Below, piece after piece: positions 1-6,369 of a stretch of DNA of 14,631 nucleotides. This DNA comes from Pseudorhodobacter antarcticus (lineage in GTDB: Bacteria > Pseudomonadota > Alphaproteobacteria > Rhodobacterales > Rhodobacteraceae). Location of the stretch: the NCBI GenBank assembly GCA_945897655.1, contig CAMDHB010000046.1, positions 1 through 14,631 on the forward strand, in the 5' to 3' direction. The stretch's first letter is position 1; each line of letters begins with the position of its first letter. Under the pieces are notes generated by a model. It was not told the DNA's origin. It saw only the letters and a program-made list of their open reading frames with translations, and did no database searches. Position numbers and translations under genes: made by a program.

Positions 1-1
1 G

Positions 2-145
2 GGCACAAAGACACCCTTGCAAGTGATGAAGGACTGGCACAAACTGAAACCCGAGTTGTTCAGGAAACAGCCCTACCACCTTCCGGGATGTGACAGTTAC
101 CCTCGTCGCCTTCATCGTCTTCATCGGCTTCGTCGTCTTCATTGA
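2..145 (+). mobile_element. 3' fragment of an IS481-like transposase, cut by the window edge
   Basis: The reading frame starting at base 2 gives a tail with TPLQVMKDWHKLKPELF followed by KQPYHLPGCDS. I recognise this from memory as the usual C-terminus of IS481-family (rve-type DDE) transposases: an L/MQxxKDW...KPELF block, then a short P-Y-x-x-P-G-x-D ending. The catalytic DDE core lies off the left edge. Family-like sequence stops near base 100. The frame then runs into the 9-base repeat and ends at a TGA at 143-145, so the native stop seems to have been lost or altered at the junction. The bases tgtgacagttac at about 89-100 could hold the end of the element, but the other inverted repeat is not in view. 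The family call rests on the tail alone; another rve-type IS family is possible. Confidence 0.6.
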
Positions 146-743
146 ATTCGTCGGCTTCGTCGTTCTCGTCGCCTTCATCGGCTTCGTCGAACTCGTCAGC
201 TTCATCGCTCTCGTCGAATTCGTCGCCTTCGTCGTCCTCGTCGTCCTCGTCACCTTCCGAGAACTCGTTGCCCTCGTCGCCAGAGTCCTTGCCAAGGTCG
301 ATCTCGTCGCCTTCGTCACCCTCGTTGTCTTCGTCGCCTTCATCCCCGGCGTCAGCGGCTATTTCGTCGCCCTCGTTGCCTTCGTCGCCTTCGTCGTTCT
401 CGTTGTCTTCGTTGCCCTCATTGCCTTCGTCGCCGCGACCCCCTTCGTCGCCCTCGTTGTCCTCGTCGCCTTCGTTGCGCTCGTCGCCTTCGTTATTCTC
501 GTTGCCTTCGTCGTTCTCGTTGCCTTCGTCGGCCTCGTCATCCTCGTTGAACTCGTCGCCTTCATCGCCTTCGTCGGCTTCGTCGCCTTCGTCGAGTTCG
601 TCGTTTTCGTTGCCTTCATCGTCTTCGTTGCCTTCATCGCCTTCATCGTCGATGAAGCTGACGGGTGCGAACAGATCGGCGGCAATCAAAGCCCGATCTA
701 TGGCATCCTGGATGATGTCATCCAGCATGGTGATAGCAGTCAT
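60..743 (-). CDS. Highly acidic tripeptide-repeat protein, C-terminus probably altered by the adjacent IS fragment
   Basis: This is a 227-residue protein of unknown function. The ATG at 743 was chosen because an AGGGAGA Shine-Dalgarno lies at 752-758, 8 bases upstream; a longer in-frame start at 860 has no such site. Residues 1-30 or so are ordinary (MTAITMLDDIIQDAIDRAL..., probably helical). A 183-residue tract follows, made of about 57 triplets of form X-D/N-E with X mostly G, D, A, N or F, broken only by IAADA and IDLGKDS. The last 12 residues (NCHIPEGGRAVS) are antisense to the transposase tail, so the original C-terminus was probably replaced. The strand choice is supported by silent changes: most ttc/ctc variation on the + strand becomes GAA/GAG (both Glu) here, whereas the + strand frames would give F/L-V-A or S-P runs with no ribosome site. 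A disordered polyanion that binds cations or basic proteins is a guess. Confidence 0.6.
   Translation of the reverse strand: MTAITMLDDIIQDAIDRALIAADLFAPVSFIDDEGDEGNEDDEGNENDELDEGDEADEGDEGDEFNEDDEADEGNENDEGNENNEGDERNEGDEDNEGDEGGRGDEGNEGNEDNENDEGDEGNEGDEIAADAGDEGDEDNEGDEGDEIDLGKDSGDEGNEFSEGDEDDEDDEGDEFDESDEADEFDEADEGDENDEADEFNEDDEADEDDEGDEGNCHIPEGGRAVS
102..650. repeat. 9-base-unit coding repeat, about 61 units
   Basis: The 549 bases are exactly 61 multiples of 9. On the + strand the unit is close to gcc-ttc-gtc, with ctc replacing ttc and gtt or atc replacing gtc. Read on the - strand this is (G/D/A/N/F)(D/N)E. Two non-repeat islands interrupt it, encoding IAADA and IDLGKDS; both keep the frame and together equal four units. 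The array stays open in several frames on both strands, so it produces long spurious hydrophobic (V/A/F/L) and Ser/Pro reading frames. Arrays of this type are prone to unit gain and loss, so copy number may vary between strains. Confidence 0.9.
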
Positions 744-1319
744 GATAGGAATCTCCCTGAGGGTAATGGCATGCGTTTTCGCAGCCTTGAATCTGAGGAC
801 AAGATTGGGTCGCCCGAGGAGGTTGCAAAGTTCGCACCTCAAAGGCAGGACCCGGAACAATTTGGGTCGTGTAGTCGAAAGCGTTTTTGGCTATCGCTGG
901 CCAAGCAGGCCGCAGCCAAGGGTCGTCTGAATGTGCGCACAGCATGCCCGCACCTTACCGCAAGTCAAGACAATTTGACGCAGTAGGCGGCGAAAGGACA
1001 ACTGTCGCGGTCGCGGCCACCTGACCCTGGAAACCGTTCCTTGATCGCCACATCGCCTGCGGCGAGTGGAACTTATCTGGTGGGGCCGCGCTGATGCGCA
1101 GCCCTTTCTGGTTCAGGTTGGCAAGGAGCCGATCATTTGCCGTCGCCGTCACTGGCTTCGTCGTCCTCGTCGCCTGCGTCAGTTTTGTCGAGCTGCTGAC
1201 GCGCATGGGCCTCCGGCAAACGACGACCTGATTCGGCACACGTCCCGCTTCTTGCAGTTCTGAACACGGGCGTTCATTCTGCCACCATACGGACCACCGC
1301 TTCAATCAAGGGTGCAAGG
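744..1319. other. Gene-free stretch between the acidic-repeat gene and the aldehyde dehydrogenase operon
   Basis: I find no convincing gene in these 576 bases. The reading frames present are short, lack good ribosome sites and resemble nothing I know. The divergent arrangement (acidic gene leaving left, aldehyde dehydrogenase leaving right) means promoters for both should lie here, but I cannot pick credible -35/-10 boxes. Bases 1133-1204 hold a decayed patch that in one - strand frame ends DAGDEDDEASDGDGK, similar in composition to the acidic repeat. A short palindrome, gtcaa-6-ttgac, sits at 964-979; it is too short to call an operator. Confidence 0.5.
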
Positions 1320-2771
1320 ATGACAGCCGAGACGCGCAACCACATTGCCGGCCAATGGCAAGACGGCGTTGGAATGCTGGCCAACCTCAACCCCTCCGAC
1401 ACCACCGATGTGATCGGCCATTACGCCCAGGCCAGTGCGGCACAGGTAGATGAGGCTGTCCACGCCGCCCGTCACGCTCAACCGCTGTGGTGGGCCGCTG
1501 GCATCCAGAAGCGGCACGATGTGCTGATGGCGATCGGCACCGAACTGTTGGCCCGGGCCGCCGAAATCGGCACCCTACTGGCCCGCGAGGAGGGCAAGAC
1601 CCTGGCCGAAGGCAAGGGAGAGGTGTACCGCGCCGGCCAATTCTTCACCTACTTCGCGGCCGAGGCGCTGCGCCTGATCGGTGACCACGCCCAAAGCGTC
1701 CGCCCGGGGGTCGAGATTGACGTGCGCCGCGAACCCACAGGCGTCGTCGCCATCATCAGCCCGTGGAACTTTCCCGTCGCCACCCCCGCCTGGAAAATCG
1801 CACCCGCCCTAGCCTTTGGCAATGCCGTGGTCTGGAAACCCGCCACCCTGACCCCCGCCTCAGCCGTGGCACTGACCGACATCATCACGCGGCAAGACAT
1901 CCCGCCCGGCCTGTTCAACCTTGTCGCCGGACCGGGGCGCGAAGTTGGGCAAAAGCTGGTCGAACATCCCGGCATTGACGCGATCAGCTTTACCGGTTCC
2001 GTTCCCATCGGGCGCGGCATCGCGGCGGCTGCTGTGGCGAACATGACCAAACTGCAAATGGAAATGGGCTCCAAAAACCCCATGCTGATCATGGATGACG
2101 CCGACGTTGACCTTGCGGTCACCCATGCCGCAAACGCAGCCTTTGGCGGCACCGGCCAGAAATGCACCGCCGCCTCGCGCCTCATCGTCCATTCCGCCGT
2201 CTACGACGAATTCACCGACAAACTGGTCAAGGCGGCCCAAGCCTTCAAGGTCGGCCATGCCTTGGCCGAGGGCACTCAGATCGGCCCCGTGGTCAGTGCC
2301 GACCAACTGGCCCAGAACCTGAACTACGTAGCCCTTGGCCGAGCCGAGGGCGCCACCCTCCTGACCGGCGGCACCCGCCTTGACCGCGACACTGACGGCT
2401 ATTTCATGTCCCCCGCCGTCTTTGCAGGTACCACCAACACCATGCGCCTGAACCGCGAAGAAATGTTCGCCCCCATCACCTGCATCCTGCGCGCCGACAG
2501 CTATGCCGAGGCTTTGGCCCTCGCCAATGACAGCCCCTTTGGCCTCACCGCCGGCATCATGACCCGCAGCCTTGCCCGCGCCAGCCATTTCCGCGCCAAC
2601 ATGCGGGCGGGCTGCGTCATGGTGAACCTGCCCACCGCCGGCACCGATTACCATGTGCCCTTCGGCGGGCGCGGCGCCTCCAGCTCTGGCCCCCGCGAAC
2701 AGGGGCAATACGCAGCGGAATTCTACACCACCGTCAAAACCGCCTATGTCGCCGCCGGGTCCCCCACATGA
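1320..2771 (+). CDS. NAD(P)-dependent aldehyde dehydrogenase
   Basis: This is a 483-residue cytoplasmic enzyme of the ALDH superfamily, which oxidises an aldehyde to the carboxylic acid using NAD(P)+. The family features are complete: PWNFP with the transition-state Asn150, the cofactor-binding stretch with WKPA, FTGSVPIGR around the nucleotide loop, general base Glu248 in EMGSKNP, and nucleophile Cys282 in GQKCTAASR. Length is normal for the family. The G-Q-K-C-T-A-x-S-R context and overall look resemble the alpha-ketoglutarate-semialdehyde (2,5-dioxovalerate) dehydrogenase branch, but substrate cannot be assigned safely; a betaine-aldehyde-like or other semialdehyde role is possible. The ATG at 1320 has an AAGGG about 8 bases upstream. 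It is the first gene of a four-gene operon, and its TGA overlaps the next ATG (ATGA). It may handle an aldehyde released by the neighbouring enzymes. Confidence 0.93.
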   Translation: MTAETRNHIAGQWQDGVGMLANLNPSDTTDVIGHYAQASAAQVDEAVHAARHAQPLWWAAGIQKRHDVLMAIGTELLARAAEIGTLLAREEGKTLAEGKGEVYRAGQFFTYFAAEALRLIGDHAQSVRPGVEIDVRREPTGVVAIISPWNFPVATPAWKIAPALAFGNAVVWKPATLTPASAVALTDIITRQDIPPGLFNLVAGPGREVGQKLVEHPGIDAISFTGSVPIGRGIAAAAVANMTKLQMEMGSKNPMLIMDDADVDLAVTHAANAAFGGTGQKCTAASRLIVHSAVYDEFTDKLVKAAQAFKVGHALAEGTQIGPVVSADQLAQNLNYVALGRAEGATLLTGGTRLDRDTDGYFMSPAVFAGTTNTMRLNREEMFAPITCILRADSYAEALALANDSPFGLTAGIMTRSLARASHFRANMRAGCVMVNLPTAGTDYHVPFGGRGASSSGPREQGQYAAEFYTTVKTAYVAAGSPT

Positions 2772-3760
2772 CCCCCCGCATTGACGGCCTGCAATACGCC
2801 AACTGGTCCGAAAAGATCTTCCGCCAGATGCGCGCAGGCGGCCTTGATGCAGTGCACGTCACCATCACCTATCACGAAACCTTCCGCGAAACCGTCCTGA
2901 ACATCGAAGCCTGGAACCGCCATTTCGAACGCTGTCCCGACCTGATCTTCCAAGGCCACACCGCCGCCGACGTCACCCTTGCCCGCGACACAAACCGCAC
3001 CGCCATCTTCTTCGGCGCCCAGAACCCCAGCTGTATCGAGGATGACATCGGTCTTGTCCAGGTCCTGCACACCCTCGGCCTGCGCTTCATGCAGCTGACC
3101 TACAACAACCAGTCCCTCCTCGCGACCGGCTGCTACGAATCCCACGACACCGGCCTGACCCGCATGGGCCGCGAAGTGGTGGCCGAGATGAACCGTGTCG
3201 GAATGGTGGTGGACATGAGCCATTCTGCCGAACGCTCCACCCTTGACGCAATCGCCCATTCGACCCGCCCCATCACCATCAGCCACGCCAACCCCGCCCA
3301 CTGGCACCCCGCCCGCCGCAACAAATCCGACACCGTGCTACGCGAACTCGCCGCCAGCGGTGGGATCCTTGGCTTTTCCCTCTACCCCCACCACCTCAAA
3401 GACGGCAGCGCCTGCACCTTGCAGCAGTTTTGCGAGATGGTCGCCCGCACCGCTGACCTGATCGGCACCGCCGCCTTGGCCATCGGCAGCGACCTCTGTC
3501 AGGATCAGCCCGACAGCGTGGTGGAATGGATGCGCACAGGTCGGTGGACCAAATCCATCGACTTCGGCGAAGGCAGCGCCGCCGCCCCCGGCTTCCCGCC
3601 CATGCCCGGCTGGTTCCAAAGCAGCCACGACTTTACCAATATCGAAGCAGGCCTGACCGCCACAGGAATGCACGACCCCGAAGTCAAAGCCATCATGGGC
3701 GGCAACTGGCTGCGGTTCTTTGACGCCAGCTTTGGCCCCGCCGCAGGCCCAACCCGATGA
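2768..3760 (+). CDS. Peptidase M19 (renal/membrane dipeptidase family) protein lacking the N-terminal HxD zinc ligands
   Basis: This 330-residue protein has the M19 dipeptidase fold of the amidohydrolase superfamily, whose members hydrolyse dipeptides and related amides with a two-metal centre. Recognisable blocks are: Glu91 in CIEDD (bridging ligand), VVDMSH with His152, TISHAN with His173, the following ARRN, IGSDL with Asp242, and the C-terminal GGNWLRFF that closes nearly all M19 enzymes. The usual N-terminal DGHND is here DGLQY, so the His and Asp that hold one zinc are missing. The enzyme may use one metal, act on a different substrate, or not be a peptidase. No signal peptide is seen, so it is probably cytoplasmic. 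It starts inside the ALDH stop codon and ends inside the next start codon, so the four products are likely made together. Confidence 0.85.
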   Translation: MTPRIDGLQYANWSEKIFRQMRAGGLDAVHVTITYHETFRETVLNIEAWNRHFERCPDLIFQGHTAADVTLARDTNRTAIFFGAQNPSCIEDDIGLVQVLHTLGLRFMQLTYNNQSLLATGCYESHDTGLTRMGREVVAEMNRVGMVVDMSHSAERSTLDAIAHSTRPITISHANPAHWHPARRNKSDTVLRELAASGGILGFSLYPHHLKDGSACTLQQFCEMVARTADLIGTAALAIGSDLCQDQPDSVVEWMRTGRWTKSIDFGEGSAAAPGFPPMPGWFQSSHDFTNIEAGLTATGMHDPEVKAIMGGNWLRFFDASFGPAAGPTR

Positions 3761-5409
3761 CCGCCCCCGCTGACCTCACCGCCTATCGCCGCCCCCCCGA
3801 ACAGGTGATGCGGCTTGCCCGCATGGGCTCGGCCCACCCCACCCGCCTGTCCTTCCTGCGCAACCTCCTCCGCCGGATGCAAACCGAAGGCTGGACGTTC
3901 GACCGCCCCGTCTGGGATGTGAACCCGCAGGGCGTAGGCCGCGCCGTCTACCGCGCCATCGGCCCCAACCACACCTACAGCCTCGTCGCCTTCGCCCACG
4001 ATCTGCCCGACCACATGCGCTCTGACCGCGTCATCGCCACCGCATGGGACGCCACCTTTGCCCTGTTCGACGGCACCCCCACCCCAGCCGACCTTGACCG
4101 CCTTCAGGCCAATGTGCCCTTGCAAGAGGCTGGCCGGATTTCGGCGCAGGAACTGACCCTAGCCCGCGCCAACCGCTCGGTCCGCCTATTCGCCCATGTG
4201 GTTGACCGTCTGGCCCAAGGCCAACAACCCGACGCAGCCGAGGTTGACGCCGTCGGCTACCTGATGCGCACCACCGCCGTCTATGGCTCGGGCAAATTCG
4301 GCGCCGCCGACCGCGACACCATCGCCCACCGCCCCGAATTCCGCGGACCCTTTCAGGTTGAAATGCTGTCCGTCTGGCTGATCCGCAGCTTCACCGTCGA
4401 TCTGGTCGAACATCTCGCCGCCGCCCGGGGCGGACCAACTGCCGTGCCGCTGGACAAAACCCTCCGCCGCCGCCTTGGGGTTGGCAATTCCACCGGCCTA
4501 GGCATGGCCCCGTTCCTGATCAAACACCCAACCCTGCTGAACAACTGGATGATGGCCCGCGAGGAAGCCTTGGCCCGCATCCGCGCCCTGCCCCAAACCA
4601 CCCCCACAACCACCGCAGCCTTCCAGACCGCCATCCAGAAAGCCATCCAGAACGCCACCACCTGGACCTCCGACCACCCCATCCAGATCGCCAAACTGGC
4701 GGACCTGCGCGCCGACCTGGCCCTGATCGCCGCCCAAGGTGTCCCCACCGACCCCTACCCTTGGAACACCCTCTGGCTCTGGGCCGAAACCACCCTGACC
4801 CTTGAGGGCCAAGAAGCCCTCCTCGCCGCCCTTTTGGAACCCCACGGCCTCCTCATCGACGGCCTGGCCGATTGCATGGACGCCGACGAAGCGAAAGCCT
4901 TCCCCCTCGACGGCTCCAAAACCGTCGCCCACCTCCGCACCGACCTCGCCCGCCACTACGCCTGGGCCACCACCACCGACTACACCCAACCCGAAAACTC
5001 CGCCCGGTTCTGGTATGTGTCCGAAGAAAAACTGGAACCCCGCCTGGGCGAACGCTACGACGAACCCGGCGCCGCGCTCGAACTGCCCATCGACACCGGC
5101 CGCATGGCCGCAGCCCTTGCCACCGACCTCGCCCATTGGCCCGACGACACCCCCATTGCCCACGTCCTGCTCGCCCACCCCGAACACCGATTCATCGCCC
5201 GGCGCGTGCAGCAATCCGCCCGTTTTCCCTATGCCGAAATCCGCGAAAATCTGATTGCGGCGGGCACCCTGCCCATCGACATGCTGCGCTGCAAATTGGC
5301 CTTCTTCGGCGCCAGCCATTTCGACCCGCGCTCCGACCGCTGGGTCCGCATCGCCCTGTTCCAGAACCAACCCTACCCCCAGGACCTCGCGTCCGAGGGG
5401 CCTCTATGA
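3757..5409 (+). CDS. Uncharacterised 550-residue protein
   Basis: I do not recognise this family. It has no signal peptide and no hydrophobic span long enough for a membrane segment, so it should be cytoplasmic. It is rich in Arg, Trp and acidic residues and looks mainly helical. Stretches with the feel of conserved motifs are RTTAVYGSGKFG (171-182), NSTGLGMAPFLIKHPTLLNNWM (244-265, glycine then aromatic/Asn rich), ENSARFWYVSEEKLEPRLGE (413-432) and a basic C-terminal region with RRVQQSARFPYAEIREN (482-498). GSGKFG resembles a short glycine loop but is not a Walker A motif. The start ATG overlaps the preceding TGA and the stop overlaps the DUF3726 start, giving tight coupling on both sides. 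The codons are strongly C-rich, like its neighbours, so nothing suggests recent acquisition. A partner or co-enzyme of the DUF3726 product is an inference from position only. Confidence 0.85.
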   Translation: MTAPADLTAYRRPPEQVMRLARMGSAHPTRLSFLRNLLRRMQTEGWTFDRPVWDVNPQGVGRAVYRAIGPNHTYSLVAFAHDLPDHMRSDRVIATAWDATFALFDGTPTPADLDRLQANVPLQEAGRISAQELTLARANRSVRLFAHVVDRLAQGQQPDAAEVDAVGYLMRTTAVYGSGKFGAADRDTIAHRPEFRGPFQVEMLSVWLIRSFTVDLVEHLAAARGGPTAVPLDKTLRRRLGVGNSTGLGMAPFLIKHPTLLNNWMMAREEALARIRALPQTTPTTTAAFQTAIQKAIQNATTWTSDHPIQIAKLADLRADLALIAAQGVPTDPYPWNTLWLWAETTLTLEGQEALLAALLEPHGLLIDGLADCMDADEAKAFPLDGSKTVAHLRTDLARHYAWATTTDYTQPENSARFWYVSEEKLEPRLGERYDEPGAALELPIDTGRMAAALATDLAHWPDDTPIAHVLLAHPEHRFIARRVQQSARFPYAEIRENLIAAGTLPIDMLRCKLAFFGASHFDPRSDRWVRIALFQNQPYPQDLASEGPL

Positions 5410-6029
5410 CCCTCACCCTCAGCGAAGTGGAATCCACCGCCCTCAAGGCCGCGCGCGGCGCGGGCATGGCTTGGGGCATGGCCGAGGAGGCAGCCTTCGC
5501 CGCCCGCTGGCTTGCCGAACAGGGGCTGGACGGGCTGACCCTGCTGGCCCACCACCTGACCCGCCCCACCGCGCCGCCCACCTATCACAACCACCGCTGG
5601 CAAGCCGCCGGGGCCACCCTGTGCCCCATCGCAACAGGCGCCGCCCTGTCAGACCATTTCCACCTGCCCGAAGGCCCGCTGTCCCATCCGGTTGACCTCA
5701 TTGACCTCTCCGCCCCCGCCCTGATCCTGCCCTTTCTGGCCACTTCCGCCGCCCGGTCCGGCGTGATCATCATCGCCCAATGGCATGGCTGCACCGCCAT
5801 TCTGGCCCCAGACACCCCCCTCGCCGTCACAGACCTTGACCATCTGTTGACCGACCACGCCCCGGTCGTCACCATCACCGCTGCCGCCCTCCTCCCCAAA
5901 TCCCCCTACAAAACCACCCTGACCTCCACGACCGAGCACATCCTGCAAACCCTCGTTCAGCGCACCTATGTCCCCGCCTCCGACCAATCCCGCCGGGGTG
6001 CAGGGGCCAGTGGCACAGACGATAACTAA
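5406..6029 (+). CDS. DUF3726-family protein
   Basis: This 207-residue protein begins LTLSEVESTALKAARGAG, then MAWGMAEEAAFAARWLAEQGLDG, which I recognise as the N-terminal signature of the DUF3726 family, known mostly from Rhodobacterales and Rhizobiales with no established function. The first 45 residues look like two amphipathic helices. The middle (about 95-150) is more hydrophobic and may be a beta-rich core. The last 20 residues are polar and probably disordered. The ATG at 5406 was chosen over upstream in-frame starts because it overlaps the preceding stop as ATGA, exactly as at the other two junctions of this operon. It is the last gene of the operon; the spacer with inverted repeats follows. 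It probably works with the 550-residue protein encoded just upstream, but that rests on adjacency. Confidence 0.85.
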   Translation: MTLTLSEVESTALKAARGAGMAWGMAEEAAFAARWLAEQGLDGLTLLAHHLTRPTAPPTYHNHRWQAAGATLCPIATGAALSDHFHLPEGPLSHPVDLIDLSAPALILPFLATSAARSGVIIIAQWHGCTAILAPDTPLAVTDLDHLLTDHAPVVTITAAALLPKSPYKTTLTSTTEHILQTLVQRTYVPASDQSRRGAGASGTDDN

Positions 6030-6111
6030 CAGCCTTCTGAAAGAAACCCTCTCCACCCGCCTTGGCCGAGGCCCTAGCCGAGGCCATGCGACACGCCTGC
6101 CCCCAAACGGA

Positions 6112-6130
6112 CGGTGGCCCAAAGCCACCG
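6112..6130. repeat. Short perfect hairpin
   Basis: The arms cggtggc and gccaccg form a perfect 7-base stem around the loop ccaaa. It lies 83 bases after the DUF3726 stop and just before a second, longer hairpin. No T-run follows it. It may be part of a composite terminator or of an intergenic repeat element. Confidence 0.6.
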
Positions 6131-6133
6131 GCC

Positions 6134-6161
6134 AGCGCCCTCCCTCCCCTTGGAGGGCGCT
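6134..6161 (+). terminator. Possible terminator hairpin after the four-gene operon
   Basis: The arms agcgccctcc and ggagggcgct form a perfect 10-base, very GC-rich stem around an 8-base loop. Only a short, broken pyrimidine stretch (tctcgccct) follows, so it lacks the T-run of a classical intrinsic terminator. It lies about 105 bases past the operon's last stop. It could end transcription, protect the mRNA 3' end or simply be an intergenic repeat; I favour the first two weakly. Confidence 0.4.
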
Positions 6162-6233
6162 TCTCGCCCTCCAGGTCGGGCGCTGTCCTCTGTTTTCCAT
6201 GCGGAACCAGTTTTGCTGAACCGCTCCCACATC

Positions 6234-6268
6234 GGGCGGGGAAACGCAGTGCGTTTCCTTGTCCGCCC
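6234..6268. repeat. Interrupted long palindrome, possible dispersed intergenic repeat
   Basis: Outer arms gggcgg (6234-6239) and ccgccc (6263-6268) enclose inner arms ggaaacgc (6240-6247) and gcgtttcc (6251-6258) around the 3-base loop agt, with a ttgt bulge on the right side. All fourteen paired positions match. The shape resembles the extragenic palindromes found in many copies in some proteobacterial genomes. Only one copy is in this window, so repeat status is untested. Confidence 0.55.
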
Positions 6269-6369
6269 AAGCCAAATGTCGGATCAACACCCTCCACCGC
6301 CCATCACCCGCATTCCTGTTACACACCTGCCCCACTCTGCGCGAAATCACCACGACAAGGGACCCCGTC

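Larger units (their letters stand above)
6030..6369. other. Gene-free spacer with several inverted repeats
   Basis: These 340 bases separate the DUF3726 gene from the GDPD gene. Frames crossing the region are open only because it is GC-rich; none has a ribosome site or a recognisable product. A 12-base near-tandem repeat (gccgaggcc at 6065-6073 and 6077-6085) lies near the left end. Three inverted repeats follow at 6112-6130, 6134-6161 and 6234-6268. A promoter for the GDPD/EEP pair should lie in the right half if that pair is not read through from upstream, but I cannot identify one. Confidence 0.6.

Noticed and set aside
102..650. CRISPR array.
   Set aside because: There are no spacers, the unit is 9 bases and tandem, and no cas genes are near.
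142..930. + strand Ser/Pro-rich frame resembling a low-complexity surface protein.
   Set aside because: It is another frame of the same repeat. The ttc/ctc variation falls at codon positions that are not silent in this frame, and no Shine-Dalgarno sequence precedes it.
964..979. Palindrome gtcaa-6-ttgac as a regulator operator for the aldehyde dehydrogenase operon.
   Set aside because: Five-base arms are expected by chance at this scale, it is about 340 bases from the start codon, and no regulator gene is in the window.
90..986. Long + strand frame made of V/A/F/L residues that looks like a multi-pass membrane protein.
   Set aside because: It is the antisense reading of the acidic repeat, has no ribosome site, and its hydrophobic pattern follows directly from the 9-base unit.
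1860..2708. Long - strand frame inside the aldehyde dehydrogenase gene.
   Set aside because: It is Gly/Ala/Val-rich, as expected of antisense in GC-rich DNA, has no recognisable domain, and lies fully opposite a clear ALDH.
4498..5370. - strand Gly-rich frame opposite the 550-residue gene, as an alternative gene there.
   Set aside because: The + strand frame has ATGA couplings on both sides and non-repetitive, protein-like composition. The antisense frame is dominated by G, V and F from complementary codons.
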